Below are positions 9,349-19,487 of a DNA stretch of 64,000 nucleotides, in pieces. The stretch is taken from positions 62,001 to 126,000 of the forward strand of contig JAKPAM010000036.1 of assembly GCA_029779435.1 (NCBI GenBank). The letters run 5' to 3'. Every line of letters starts with the position of its first letter. Position 1 is the stretch's first letter. A model generated the notes under the pieces. That model saw only the letters and a list, made by a program, of their open reading frames with translations. It was not told where the DNA came from and ran no database searches. The DNA is from Pseudomonadota bacterium. GTDB lineage: Bacteria > Pseudomonadota > Gammaproteobacteria > Burkholderiales > Burkholderiaceae_E. A program made the position numbers and the translations under genes.

Positions 9349-11518
9349 ACACGCCCTTGTGATTGAAGCCGCCGGGCCGGCCCAGCGCTTGGGCGGTCCG
9401 GAAGTCGGCCAGGTTCCATACGTGCATGCCGACGATCCATGGGCGCGCCTCGGCCATGTCCAGGTAGCGCTCGATCATCCGCATCTGGTATTCCTCGCTC
9501 CAGACGCTGTCGCCGATCGCATGCATGCCCGCGATCGCGTCGGCGCCGAACTCCGTCAGCATGATGGGTTTGCCGGTGCGCCGATGCAGCGCGTCGAGTT
9601 CGCTGGTGATGCCGGGCATCGCCTGGTCGAGGCGGCCGTGGTTGTCGTACCAGCCGCCATACCGGTTCAGGCACAGCACGTCCGAATGCTCTTGCCATGA
9701 ACCGTCGCTGAACGGCGCGTGCGCGATCGTCAGCGGTCGCGTGTCGTCCCGTGATCGCGCGTGCGCGAACAGCGCGTCGAAGAACCGACGGCCGCGCGCC
9801 TTGTAGCCGTCGGTGCCGTCGACCTTGCCGCGCATCGCGCCCGCGACGAAGCCGTCGTCCATCGGCTCGTTGGCGAGCGACCACAGGATCACGCACGCGC
9901 GGTTCTTGTCGCGGGCGATCAACTCGTCGACCTGGCGGCGTACCTGGGCGAGGCGCGCGTCGATCAGCGGTTGCGCGTCGGAGAAGAACAGGCCGACCGC
10001 CGGCACCTCGTCGATGACCAGCAAGCCTTCGCGATCGGCCAGGCGCATCGTTTCTTCCGAATACGGGTAATGGCTGGTCCGGAACGAGTTGCCGCCGACC
10101 CAGCGGATCAGCGCCAGGTCCTGGACCGCGACGGAAGTGTTCAAGCCGCGGCCATTGGCGGGAAAGTCCTCGTGCCGCCCGAAACCGCGCAACTGGATCG
10201 GTGAGCCGTTCAGCAGCAGGCGATCGCCGTGGACCGCGATCGTTCGCAGGCCGACCTCGTCTTCATAAGCGTCGACGGGCCGGCCGTCGTCGCCGAGCAG
10301 TTCGATCCGCAGACGGTACAGCGCCGGATCGCCGGGCGACCACCAGCGTGTGGCCGGCACGTCGAAAGTCCGGTCGGCGACGCCGTCGGTGAAGCGCAGC
10401 GGCACGTCGATGGCTGGTGTGCCGATGGCCGGCACATTGAAGGGCGGCTTGTTGCTGGCTGATCCGTTGCCGGCCGGCTCGTTGCCGGCTCGCGCGTCCA
10501 TGGTCGGCGCGTTGGGTGCTGGCGCGCCGGTGAACGGCGTCCGCACGGGGCCGGAGGCTAGCGCCGTGCCGAGCGCTGGTGGTGGTGCCCAGAGCCGGGC
10601 TCGGCCGTGGCCGGACCAGTCGGCGGGGGCGTCCACGCGCAGCGTCACGCGCGCGGTTGCCTGGTCTGCTCGATCTGCTCGATCTGCCCGGTCCGACTGG
10701 GTCGACTGATTCGATTGGCTCGATTGGCTCGATTGGCTCGGCGCGGCGATCCGCTGCGTCGTGATCCGGAAGTCCGCGATCGCGGGATCGGGCAGCGCCG
10801 TCAGCCACACCTGGCGGTGCAGGCCGGCATAAGGATAGAAGTCATAAGCGACATTCGGGTAATTGCCGCCGTCGCCGCCGATGGCACCGGGCGGCACGCG
10901 CGTCGGCGACGGCGTGTTATCGACTTCGACGGCCAGGATCCGGCGTACCGGTTCGTCCACGGCCGCGTCGGCGGCGAGCCTGCCCAGGTCGAACTCGAAC
11001 GGAAGGTGGCCGCCGCCGTGTTCGCCGAGCAGGCGTCCGTCGAGCCACACCCGCGCGCGCCAGGTCGCCGAACCGAAGCGCAGCCGCAGATGCCGGCCCG
11101 CCCAGTCGGCCGGCAGTTCGATTTCGCGCCAGTACCAGGCCGGGCCGAAGTAACCGTCCAGGTCCGGATACTGCTCGTTCCAACTGCCGGGGACGGCGAT
11201 CGCGCGCGGCGACGGCAGCCGATCGAACCAGCGCTCGTGCTCGCCGCGCTGTCCGGGGTCGATCTGGAACGCCCACAGGCCGGACAGGTCGAGCACGGCG
11301 CGGTGCCGGTTGGCCTGCGGGTAGAGCGGGGACAGCAGTGCCTGACGGGTATCCGCGCGGTCGATGGCGCCGCGGGCGCCGGTGGGCGTCGGGGTGGTAC
11401 GGGGATCGGGCCGGGCCAGCTGGCCGGAGGAGGGCGTCAGGGCGCTGGCCGCACCGACCCGCGTGCCGAGGGAAGCCACGGCGGCGCTGGCCACGCCCCG
11501 CAGGAAATCGCGTCTCAT
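9281..11518 (-). CDS. glycoside hydrolase family 2, beta-glucuronidase-like, Tat-type signal
   Basis: Start [26 protein letters not shown] (RRxFLR); GH2 acid/base LANEPMDDG; nucleophile TEFGAD; C-terminal [41 protein letters not shown] resembles UidA including an NxK motif. Confidence 0.88.
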   Translation of the reverse strand: MRRDFLRGVASAAVASLGTRVGAASALTPSSGQLARPDPRTTPTPTGARGAIDRADTRQALLSPLYPQANRHRAVLDLSGLWAFQIDPGQRGEHERWFDRLPSPRAIAVPGSWNEQYPDLDGYFGPAWYWREIELPADWAGRHLRLRFGSATWRARVWLDGRLLGEHGGGHLPFEFDLGRLAADAAVDEPVRRILAVEVDNTPSPTRVPPGAIGGDGGNYPNVAYDFYPYAGLHRQVWLTALPDPAIADFRITTQRIAAPSQSSQSSQSNQSTQSDRADRADRADQATARVTLRVDAPADWSGHGRARLWAPPPALGTALASGPVRTPFTGAPAPNAPTMDARAGNEPAGNGSASNKPPFNVPAIGTPAIDVPLRFTDGVADRTFDVPATRWWSPGDPALYRLRIELLGDDGRPVDAYEDEVGLRTIAVHGDRLLLNGSPIQLRGFGRHEDFPANGRGLNTSVAVQDLALIRWVGGNSFRTSHYPYSEETMRLADREGLLVIDEVPAVGLFFSDAQPLIDARLAQVRRQVDELIARDKNRACVILWSLANEPMDDGFVAGAMRGKVDGTDGYKARGRRFFDALFAHARSRDDTRPLTIAHAPFSDGSWQEHSDVLCLNRYGGWYDNHGRLDQAMPGITSELDALHRRTGKPIMLTEFGADAIAGMHAIGDSVWSEEYQMRMIERYLDMAEARPWIVGMHVWNLADFRTAQALGRPGGFNHKGVFTRDRRPKMAAHRLRARWRPSP

Positions 11519-11562
11519 CGAGGGCTCTCCGATCGCATCGCGCCGCACGTTATCATAGGCCG

Positions 11563-12429
11563 ATGCCTGAATCAGACCGCCTTCCCGGCCCCGGCGACGT
11601 CGCCGATTCGCCGCTGGGCAAGTCCAGCCCCTACATCGATCGATACGATGCGTCGCTGCTTTTCCCGATCGCACGCGAACCGCAGCGGCGCGCGTTGGGT
11701 ATCGACGGCACGCCGCCTTTTTTCGGCGCCGACCTGTGGACCGCTTATGACTTCGGCTGGCTGAACGCGCGCGGCCGGCCGCAGGTGATGCTGCTCGAAT
11801 GCGTCGTGCCGGCGGAGTCGCCGAACATCGTCGAGTCCAAGAGCTTCAAGCTCTACCTGAACAGCTTCAACGGCACGCGTTTCGCCGGTGCCGACGACGT
11901 TCGCGCGACGTTGCAGCGCGACCTGTCGGCGGCCTGCGGCAGTTCGATCGGCGTCGTGCTGCGGCCGCTGGCGGATCTGGATGGCGTCAAGCTGAGGGCG
12001 ATCGGCGGCGACGATGCGATTTCGCTCGACCGGCTCGACATCGAGTGCGACGCTTATGAGCCTGCGCCGGCGTTGCTGAAGGTCGATGACGATCTGATCG
12101 CGCCGCATGAAGAGACGTTGACCTCGGACCTGCTCAAGACCAATTGCCCGGTGACGGGCCAGCCCGATTGGGGCAGCGTCGCGATCCATTATTACGGACG
12201 GCCGATCGACCACGAACATCTGTTGAGATACCTGGTCAGCTTTCGGAACCACAACGAATTCCACGAGCACTGCGTCGAACGCATCCACATGGACATCATG
12301 GCGCGCTGCAAGCCGACTCGGTTATCGGTGTATGCGCGATACACGCGGCGCGGCGGGCTCGATATCAATCCGTTCCGCACCAACTATCCGTGCGCGCTGC
12401 CGCGCAGCACGCGCACGCCGCGGCAGTGA
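11563..12429 (+). CDS. queF: NADPH-dependent 7-cyano-7-deazaguanine reductase
   Basis: [63 protein letters not shown]. Confidence 0.95.
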   Translation: MPESDRLPGPGDVADSPLGKSSPYIDRYDASLLFPIAREPQRRALGIDGTPPFFGADLWTAYDFGWLNARGRPQVMLLECVVPAESPNIVESKSFKLYLNSFNGTRFAGADDVRATLQRDLSAACGSSIGVVLRPLADLDGVKLRAIGGDDAISLDRLDIECDAYEPAPALLKVDDDLIAPHEETLTSDLLKTNCPVTGQPDWGSVAIHYYGRPIDHEHLLRYLVSFRNHNEFHEHCVERIHMDIMARCKPTRLSVYARYTRRGGLDINPFRTNYPCALPRSTRTPRQ

Positions 12430-12528
12430 CGTCGCGGACTGGGGTCCTGCGCCGGCCGATCGGAGTTTGACGCGGGCTCGAGCTTGGAGTGAACGGACCT
12501 CGGAGGGAGGGAGCACTAGACGCGTTGC

Positions 12529-15051
12529 CTAGTCGCGCTGGCGGACCAGCGACTGCACGCGCTGCGCGTCTTCGCTGATCTGTTCAGCCAATCGTTCGGC
12601 GAGCGCCAGCCGCCGAACGAGCCAGGGCGCCAGGTTGCGCTCGAACGGGTCGGGCAGGGAGGCGATGCCGGTCGACGGCAGGCTCGGCGACGGGCCAGGC
12701 GTGTTCGCCGCCGCCGGAGTCTCCGGGACGGTCGTTGCTTGGGTCGTCGTCGGAGCTGGCGCCGCCGTCGATACCATCGTCGGTGCCGTTGATGTCGTCG
12801 ATGTCGTCGATGTCGTCGATGTCGTCGATGTCGTCGATGTGGGGCGCTCCGCGTCGGTGCCAGTCTCCCCCTGCAGGATCTGTTCGATCCGCGCGCCGGC
12901 CTGTGCGAGCGCCGGCTCGACTTCGGCAGGCGTCAACCAGTCGCGGCGCAGCACCAGCATGCCCTTGATCGCGCTCATCTGTGCGAGGAACTGGTAGCAG
13001 TGCATCTGCAGCGCCTCGAGCTCGGTCAGCGGCGGCCGCACCGCGCGCGGCTCGACCAGCGAGCGCTGCGTGGCCAGCACCAGGGCCGACAGGCTGTCGA
13101 ACGCCTCGCGCCGCGCCAGCCGCCAGGCGAGGTCGTCCGCGCTGCCGATGTCGTGCAGCGGCTTGAGCGCCAGCGCCAGCCGCGCATGACGTGCCTGTGC
13201 GACCAGCACGCGTCGCACGAGCCCGGATAGCTGGAACCGCTCCCAGCTCGGCAGCACGAACGCGAACGCCCAGGCGACGCCGGCGCCGATCAGCGTGTCC
13301 GCGATGCGTTCGAACATCGCGAACTCCGGTGCCACGCCGCCGTGCAGCCCGTTGTTCAGCGTATGGGCCTGGATCAGGCCGAGCACCGTCGCACCGATCG
13401 ATGCGATCAGGTAGCGCCGCGCCGCGAAGCCGTGCGAGATCGCCTGGGCGATCGTGACCGTGACCAGCAGCTCATAAGGCGCGTGCAGGTTGGCCAGCAC
13501 GAGCAGCGCGACGACACAACCGACCAGCGTGCCCGCGACGCGGCTGTTGCGCCGTTCGAGCGTTTGCGCGAGGCTGCCTCGCAGCACGACGACGATCGAC
13601 AGCAGGATCCAGTATTCGTGCGAGCCCCAGGGCATCAGCACGGCGATCGCATAGCCGGTGGCCACGGCCAGCGCGGCCCGGATCGCATGACGCAGCGGCG
13701 GCGCGTCCCAGCGCCACAGCGTCAGGAACGGGGCGAGCGACCAAGACGTGGGGCTGACGAACAACTGCCAGCTCGCGCGTACGGCCGCCAGGTTGGGCGC
13801 CTGTTCGCCGCGCGCCAGTCGGTTCAACGCCAGCAGTTCGTCGTTCAGGTGGGTGAGCCGGTTGACCAGCCCGCGCAGCAGCATCGGCTGCGACGCGTCA
13901 TGGCCGAGCGCATCGAGCGGCGCGCTATGGTCGGTCTGCGGCGGCGGCACGCGGCCGCGCAGCAGCGCGTCGGCGATCGCCTCGGTCTCTCGCGCCATCT
14001 CGTCGAACAGCGCGCGCAGCGTGCGCAGCACCGGCGCCTGGGCGGGATCGCTGCGCAGCGTTTCGAGGTCCAGCTCGCTGGCCACCAGGTGGTCGCGCAG
14101 TTCGAGGATAGCGAGCAGCATGCCGGCCAGCCGCTGGCGGCGCGGTGTGCGCGGCGATTCGAGGACCAGGTCGCGCGTGGACTGCAACTGGTCGGCCAGC
14201 GCGGCTTGCGCGGCCAGCAGACGGCCCTGGACCGACGCGGGTACTTCGCGCACGTCGCCCAGCGGATCGATCGGCTCGAACTGCAGCGCCTGCGTGCGCA
14301 TCAGCGACGCCATCGCCAGCAGCAGGTCGACCATCGACAGCGTCCGGTAGCGCGCGTTCAGCACGAGGTTCGCCAGCACCGCGTAGACGACGTACAGCGC
14401 GGCGCCCAGCGCGAACCATGCGCTGCGCTCGACCGCGACCCTCCAGTCGGCGGTACCCGGCGCGGCCATCGCGAAGATCATCGCCAGCACCACCGCCATC
14501 GCGATCGGAATGCCGCGCTTGCCCCAGGCCATGCCCAGGAACGCGACGAACGTCGCGGGCACCAGCAGCAGCCCCAGTTCCCACGGATGGTCGCGCAGGT
14601 GCTGGACGCCGAGGAACAGCGGCAGGGCCAGCAGCGGCCCCGGCAGCATCTGCCGGAACTTGCCTCGTCGCGGCCAGGGTTGATCGCAGATCGATGCGAC
14701 GATGACGCCGACGCCGGCCGAGGCGCTGGCGACCTGGCCGAGCCAGGCGTGCAGACCGCCGGTGATCAGCAGGTAGCCGAACGCCACCGACAGGCCGTTC
14801 GTGAAATACGAGCTGAGCAGCACGCGCATCGCCGCGCGCAGCCTCGGCACGCGTGGCGGCGGGCCGACGGCGATCGGCGGCAGCGCCGTCGACGGGGATG
14901 CACGGCCGGCGGGATCGGCGGTGTCCCGTGATGCGGCGGGATCGACGGGCGCTGCTGAGGCGGCGGGCGGCGGCTGGGAGTCCGGCGGCATGCGGGGTGC
15001 GGTGGTCGAAATCGGCGTACGCAGTGTACTGAGAACCGGGAAGCGAATCAT
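12529..15051 (-). CDS. FUSC family / aromatic-acid exporter-like membrane protein
   Basis: C-terminal part of ORF 12529..16317; duplicated hydrophobic FUSC-like modules (AMRVLLSSYFTNGLSVAFGYLLITGG...; HAIRAALAVATGYAIAVLMPWGSHEYWILLSIVVVLRGSLAQTLERRNSRVAGTLVGCVVALL). Start uncertain: MIRFPVL at 15051 or MPPDSQ at 14991. Confidence 0.82.
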   Translation of the reverse strand: MIRFPVLSTLRTPISTTAPRMPPDSQPPPAASAAPVDPAASRDTADPAGRASPSTALPPIAVGPPPRVPRLRAAMRVLLSSYFTNGLSVAFGYLLITGGLHAWLGQVASASAGVGVIVASICDQPWPRRGKFRQMLPGPLLALPLFLGVQHLRDHPWELGLLLVPATFVAFLGMAWGKRGIPIAMAVVLAMIFAMAAPGTADWRVAVERSAWFALGAALYVVYAVLANLVLNARYRTLSMVDLLLAMASLMRTQALQFEPIDPLGDVREVPASVQGRLLAAQAALADQLQSTRDLVLESPRTPRRQRLAGMLLAILELRDHLVASELDLETLRSDPAQAPVLRTLRALFDEMARETEAIADALLRGRVPPPQTDHSAPLDALGHDASQPMLLRGLVNRLTHLNDELLALNRLARGEQAPNLAAVRASWQLFVSPTSWSLAPFLTLWRWDAPPLRHAIRAALAVATGYAIAVLMPWGSHEYWILLSIVVVLRGSLAQTLERRNSRVAGTLVGCVVALLVLANLHAPYELLVTVTIAQAISHGFAARRYLIASIGATVLGLIQAHTLNNGLHGGVAPEFAMFERIADTLIGAGVAWAFAFVLPSWERFQLSGLVRRVLVAQARHARLALALKPLHDIGSADDLAWRLARREAFDSLSALVLATQRSLVEPRAVRPPLTELEALQMHCYQFLAQMSAIKGMLVLRRDWLTPAEVEPALAQAGARIEQILQGETGTDAERPTSTTSTTSTTSTTSTTSTAPTMVSTAAPAPTTTQATTVPETPAAANTPGPSPSLPSTGIASLPDPFERNLAPWLVRRLALAERLAEQISEDAQRVQSLVRQRD
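12791..12840. repeat. 9-bp tandem repeat (gatgtcgtc, 5 full units plus a partial one) inside the FUSC gene
   Basis: Direct reading of sequence; encodes Thr-Ser-Thr repeats on the minus strand. Confidence 0.97.
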
Positions 15052-15138
15052 CCACGCCCGGACTCCGGGCAGGGAGGAGCGACCCCGGTCGCGCGCTAAG
15101 ATGGGCGGCATCGCATCACGACATCCAGGAGACCCGCG

Positions 15139-15855
15139 TTGAGTGCCGTTCCCGCTTCCGTTCCCGCCACCGAACCCATCGCCTACGACGACGTCGTGCT
15201 GGGCCGCCGCAGCATTCGCGGCTTTCTGCGTAAACCGGTGCCCAAGTCGGTCATCCAGGACGTGCTCGAACTGGCGATCCGGGCGCCATCGTCGTACAAC
15301 ACGCAGCCGTGGAACTTCTACGTGATCACCGGCGAACCGCTGGAGCGCATCCGCCGCGGCAACGTCGAGCGCAACCTGGCGGGCATCCCATCGTCGCGCG
15401 AGATCCGCAGCCACGGTGAGTACGGCGGCAAGCACCGCGATCGGCAGATCGACGTGGCCAAGCAGTTGTTCGGCGCGATGGGCATCGAGCGGCATGACAA
15501 GGCCGGTCGCGACGACTGGGTGCTGCGCGGGTTCCGCCAGTTCGACGCGCCGGTATCGATCGCGGTCACGTATGACCGCTCGATCCATGGCGGCGACATC
15601 GGCCCGTTCGACTGCGGCGGCGTGACCAACGCGCTGGTCAACGCCGCTTGGTCGCGCGGGCTGGGCTGCGTGATCAACAGCCAGGGCATCATGCAGACGC
15701 CGGTCGTCCGCGAACACGCGGGCATTCCCGAGGATCAGGTCATCATGATCTGCATCGCGATGGGGTACCCGGACGAGAGCTTTCCCGCCAACGCGGTCGT
15801 CTCCCGGCGCAAATCGATCGACGAAGCCGTGGTGTTCGTCGGATTCGAGGGGTAG
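15139..15855 (+). CDS. nitroreductase family protein
   Basis: YDDVVLGRRSIRGFLRKPVPKSVIQDVLELAIRAPSSYNTQPWNFYVITGE; GLGCVINSQGIMQTPVVREHAGIPEDQVIMICIAMGYPDESFPANAVVSRRKSIDEAVVFVGFEG. Start codon TTG. Confidence 0.92.
   Translation: MSAVPASVPATEPIAYDDVVLGRRSIRGFLRKPVPKSVIQDVLELAIRAPSSYNTQPWNFYVITGEPLERIRRGNVERNLAGIPSSREIRSHGEYGGKHRDRQIDVAKQLFGAMGIERHDKAGRDDWVLRGFRQFDAPVSIAVTYDRSIHGGDIGPFDCGGVTNALVNAAWSRGLGCVINSQGIMQTPVVREHAGIPEDQVIMICIAMGYPDESFPANAVVSRRKSIDEAVVFVGFEG
15809..15855. repeat. direct repeat copy 1 (native nitroreductase 3' end)
   Basis: gcaaatcgatcgacgaagccgtggtgttcgtcggattcgaggggtag; 45/47 identical to 16854-16900. Confidence 0.97.
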
Positions 15856-15890
15856 CAGGCAGCGTATCGAACACCATGCGGGTGCGGAGT

Positions 15891-16421
15891 CTACGGAAAC
15901 CGCAACCGCGAAAAGCTTCGCCCGGCGCTGATCGCCGCCTGCTCCACTTCGGTGGCGGACGCCAGCCAGCCCTTTTCCTCCAGGAAGATCAGGAAAGCGC
16001 GGGTGGATACCCGAAGCGTGCCTTCGGGAAGGAAGAACGACGTGCGCGCGATCCTGTGGTCCTCGAACAGCAGCACCGCCGGCTGCGGTGGTTCCTGCAA
16101 GGCCAACTGGTGGATGGCCTCTTGCATCGCCAGTTCGCCCAACCCGGCCTTGCGCGGCGCCGCGCCCGAAGCCATCCGCGCCTGATGATGGTGGAACGTC
16201 GTCGTCTCGATGACGGCCGGCTGGTGCTGTGCCACGAAGGCCGTGATGGCGGTGCGGCTGGGCGTGTCGCGACGAGTGACCTCGTGCAGCACCATGTCTA
16301 CCAGCCGCAGCGGCCAACCGGGGCGCAACAGCAGATCGAGCCGCTGCGCATACGCCAGCGTGATCAGCGGTCCGGCATCGGGCAGCAGCAGCGGTGCGGA
16401 GCGTGCTTGAACCGCGGGCAC
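15891..16421 (-). CDS. PIN-domain toxin-like protein
   Basis: LLLPDAGPLITLAYAQRLDLLL ... MVLHEVTRR ... AGLGELAMQEAIHQLA ... VLLFEDHRIA: acidic-residue pattern of PIN nucleases; directly follows an RHH-like ORF; GTG start. Confidence 0.78.
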   Translation of the reverse strand: MPAVQARSAPLLLPDAGPLITLAYAQRLDLLLRPGWPLRLVDMVLHEVTRRDTPSRTAITAFVAQHQPAVIETTTFHHHQARMASGAAPRKAGLGELAMQEAIHQLALQEPPQPAVLLFEDHRIARTSFFLPEGTLRVSTRAFLIFLEEKGWLASATEVEQAAISAGRSFSRLRFP

Positions 16422-16424
16422 TCG

Positions 16425-16772
16425 TCAGCTGCCCAATGCGTGCAGTGCTTTCACCATGCCGGCAGTTTCCGCTTCCGGCAGATGCGGCATCGGCAGACGG
16501 GCCTGCACCATCAGCAGGAACAGGTCTTCGTCATTGTCGAGGCCCAGCGCCCGCAGCGCGGCATCCGTGCCGAGCCGGCCCAGCGAGAAGGCCAGCAACG
16601 TGCCGTAGTTGGCGTTCCGACCCTCGTCGGCACTCTCGAAGGTTTCGACGAGATAGCGCAACTGGGCATTGAACAGGGCATTGACCGAGGTATCGCTCTT
16701 GGCGGCGATGACCTTGGCGCGCTTGAGCAGGTCGCGGTCCACGGCACCCGTGAAATTGACGGTTTTCGACAT
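16425..16772 (-). CDS. RHH-type antitoxin-like protein
   Basis: MSKTVNFTGAVDRDLLKRAKVIAAKSDTSVNALFNAQLRYLVETFE resembles short ribbon-helix-helix antitoxins; lies immediately upstream of the PIN ORF. Confidence 0.72.
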   Translation of the reverse strand: MSKTVNFTGAVDRDLLKRAKVIAAKSDTSVNALFNAQLRYLVETFESADEGRNANYGTLLAFSLGRLGTDAALRALGLDNDEDLFLLMVQARLPMPHLPEAETAGMVKALHALGS

Positions 16773-16853
16773 GCGAGGCTCCCGGTTAACACATAATAAA
16801 GTGTAGCGCATGATTACGTGTATCGTGATCTTGCGCTCGCGGCCTGTCGGTGT

Positions 16854-16900
16854 GCAAATCGATCAACGAAGCCGTGGTGTTCGTCGGATTCCAGGGGTAG
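16854..16900. repeat. direct repeat copy 2 (duplicated nitroreductase 3' end including its stop codon)
   Basis: gcaaatcgatcaacgaagccgtggtgttcgtcggattccaggggtag; 45/47 identical to 15809-15855. Confidence 0.97.
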
Positions 16901-16955
16901 CGCGAGGAGCGGTGCCGGCGCCGTAGTCGCTGCGGCCCCGCCGGGAATCGTGGGC

Positions 16956-17582
16956 TCAGGACGCCTGCGATTCGTCGTCGTGCAGTGCGGTGCGGCGGAT
17001 GATCGTGCCGGCGGGCAGCAGCGCGCCGGGCGCCACGACCGCATTGGCTCCGATCCGGCAATGGTCGCCGACCAGCGCGCCGAACTTGTCGCACCCGGTG
17101 CGATGCAGCGTCCGATCGATACGAACGCGGATTTCCTTGTCCGCGCGCTCGTTGCGGTAGTTGCAGACGATGCTGCCCGCTTCGAGGTTGACGTCGGAGC
17201 CCAGAATCGAATCGCCGACGAAGTTGAAGTGCGCGAGTTTGGTTCGATGAAAGACGAATGATGACTTCAACTCGGCCCCCGGCCCGATGATGCATCGTTC
17301 TCCGATCCAGTTTCCGCCCCGCAGGTAGGCGCCTGCGGCAACGAAGCAATCAGGCCCCAGGATCAATGGTCCTTTGACGATGGCGCCGTCCTCCACTGTT
17401 GCCGACGCGTGGATCGCAATCTCGTCCGCGATCCGGAATTCCGTGGGCCGCAGGTTTTCGAAAAGACGGCGGACGATCGATTCGGATTGGCTCGTCAGCT
17501 CCCACGGCGCGGCCGTTCGCCAGCGGGCGAGTGGAGAGGCGTCGATGCCCGCGATGAAGTCGATCAACGAAATGGTGGGCAT
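16956..17582 (-). CDS. left-handed beta-helix (hexapeptide) acyl/nucleotidyl-transferase-like protein
   Basis: Hexapeptide-type repeats: IHASATVEDGAIVKGPLILGPDCFVAAGAYLRGGNWIGERCIIGPGAELKSS...; resembles the C-terminal domain of GlmU-like enzymes. Confidence 0.8.
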   Translation of the reverse strand: MPTISLIDFIAGIDASPLARWRTAAPWELTSQSESIVRRLFENLRPTEFRIADEIAIHASATVEDGAIVKGPLILGPDCFVAAGAYLRGGNWIGERCIIGPGAELKSSFVFHRTKLAHFNFVGDSILGSDVNLEAGSIVCNYRNERADKEIRVRIDRTLHRTGCDKFGALVGDHCRIGANAVVAPGALLPAGTIIRRTALHDDESQAS

Positions 17583-17842
17583 GATCGGGCGCGGATTTCA
17601 GTGCTGCCAGCCTACGACGGGGGGCAGATCATGGCAACGATGACATCGCGACGGCGAGCTCGAATGATCTTGTGACTCGGCCTCTCTCGACGTCTGCGGA
17701 GCGCGGTAAAATGTAAATAAATGTGACTTAAAGGGCGAGACACGGCTGATCGGCGATGGATTTATCGGTTTGGATAAATCTCGGACCATCGGGTCGAAAT
17801 CGGCTTTCTAGAATTCGCCGATCGCATACAGACCCCTTCCGC

Positions 17843-18855
17843 ATGACGCTCATCGACGGCTGGTCGGACAACACGCCGCACGCCGGGACATCCCAGGGAA
17901 TCGGGCGCCGGGTGTTGATCGTCGGAGGAGGAGGCATCGTTGCAAGCCATCTCGTCGCGCTCGCGCCGGCCGACGTCATCCTGCATATCGGTTACGGAAC
18001 GCGCCGTCCCGGTTTCGATACGAATGCCCGGCTTCGTCGCATCGAGTCCGTTCGGCTCGATGATCTGCTGAGGCCTTCGCACTGATCGATCGCGCCCGGC
18101 CCGACGTCGTGATCAACGCCGCCGGCATGAACGCCGTCGACGAATGCGAGCGCGACCCGCAACGCTGCCGCCTGATGAACGTCGATTCGACCGCCAATCT
18201 GCTGGCGGCGCGGCATCGTCATCCGTTCAAGCTCGTGCAGTTGTCCAGCAATGCCGTCTATGGCCGAGGATCCGCCCCATACGCGCCGTCCGACCGCCGC
18301 GAGCCGGTCAACGCTTACGGCCGCAGCAAGCGCGACGCCGAGGATCTGGTGCGCGCCGATACCGCGCGCCGGCCGTCGCCGCCGAGCCTGGCTTCGATGA
18401 TCGTGCGGCTCAGCCCGCTCTATGGTTGGTCGCCGCCCTGGTCCCGGCTCAATCCGATGCCGTGGATCCATCGCTCCCTGTCACGCAGGACCCCGCTGGA
18501 CCTGTGCAACGACGTATTCGATTCGCCGCTGGCCGCCGACCGGGCCGCTGGCATCCTGTGGCGATTGATCGGCGCCGGGGCCGCTGGCGAATTCAATCTC
18601 GGTGGGCGCGACACCGTCAGCCGGCACGGGTTCGGGCTGGCGTTGGCGTCCGCGTTCGGGCTGTCGGTCGCGCGGCTGCGCAGCGTGCGGCTCGACAGCT
18701 TCGCGTGGCTCGCGCCGCGTGCGGCCGACACCAGCCTGCGTGATCCTCGCCTGCTCGCTGAATTCGGCATCGAAAGCGAGCCGCTGCGGGCAGGACTGGC
18801 GCGTCAGCGGGATGCGGTCGCCGCGTATGACGTGGCGCGGGCGCCGGCAGCCTGA
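17843..18855 (+). pseudogene. NAD-dependent epimerase/dehydratase-like (SDR) gene interrupted by a frameshift
   Basis: Frame A: GRRVLIVGGGGIVASHLVALAPADVILHIGYGTRR...RLDDLLRPSH*; frame B: AEAFALIDRARPDVVINAAGMNAVDECERDPQRCRLMNVDSTANLLAA...LVQLSSNAVYG...VNAYGRSKRDAE. The halves form one SDR with the frame change near 18063-18080. Confidence 0.75.
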
Positions 18856-19487
18856 TGCAGGACGCCGCGCATCACGGCGAGCGCTATCGGCATGACACCG
18901 CCGGTGCAGCGGCTTGTCATCCCTACCTGTTGCCGGCGATCCTCGGCGAACTGTCGCGGCTGGGTGCGCATGGGCCCGTCTTCGATCTGGGGTGCGGCGC
19001 CGGTTATCTGGCGAACGCGCTGACCTTGCGCGGCTATGCGATCACCGGCGTCGATCCCTCGTCGTCGGCGATCGCGCTGGCGCGCGGCGCCTATCCCTCG
19101 CTGGATCTGCACCAGGCCAGCGCTTATGACGATCTGGCCGGGCGCTTCGGACAGTTCGGCACCGTGATCAGCATCGAGGTCATCGAACATCTGTACGACC
19201 CGCGCGCTTATGCACGTACGCTGCGTGGATTGCTGCGTCCCGGCGGTGTCGCGCTGGTATCGACGCCGTTTCATGGCTACTGGAAGAATCTCGCGATCGC
19301 GCTGTCCGGCGCCACCGACAAGCATGTCGACCCGTTGTGGGATGGCGGGCACATCAAGTTCTGGTCGCCCGCCACGCTGACGGCACTGATGGTCGAAGCC
19401 GGGCTGCGCGTCACAGCGATCCGCCGCGTCGGCCGGATTCCTCCGTTGGCCAAGTCGATGATCGCGATCGTCGAGCGGCCGGCATGA
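18855..19487 (+). CDS. class I SAM-dependent methyltransferase
   Basis: VFDLGCGAGYLANALTLRGYAITGVDPSSSAIALAR; VISIEVIEHLYDPRAYARTLRGLLRPGGVALVSTPFHGY. Confidence 0.9.
   Translation: MQDAAHHGERYRHDTAGAAACHPYLLPAILGELSRLGAHGPVFDLGCGAGYLANALTLRGYAITGVDPSSSAIALARGAYPSLDLHQASAYDDLAGRFGQFGTVISIEVIEHLYDPRAYARTLRGLLRPGGVALVSTPFHGYWKNLAIALSGATDKHVDPLWDGGHIKFWSPATLTALMVEAGLRVTAIRRVGRIPPLAKSMIAIVERPA

Noticed and set aside
13342-14931. 529-aa plus ORF opposite FUSC
   Set aside because: Low-complexity RQH-rich antisense frame.
12529-16317. 1262-aa ORF as one protein
   Set aside because: N-terminal third is antisense to the nitroreductase and PIN region; only the C-terminal part from about 15051 is FUSC-like.
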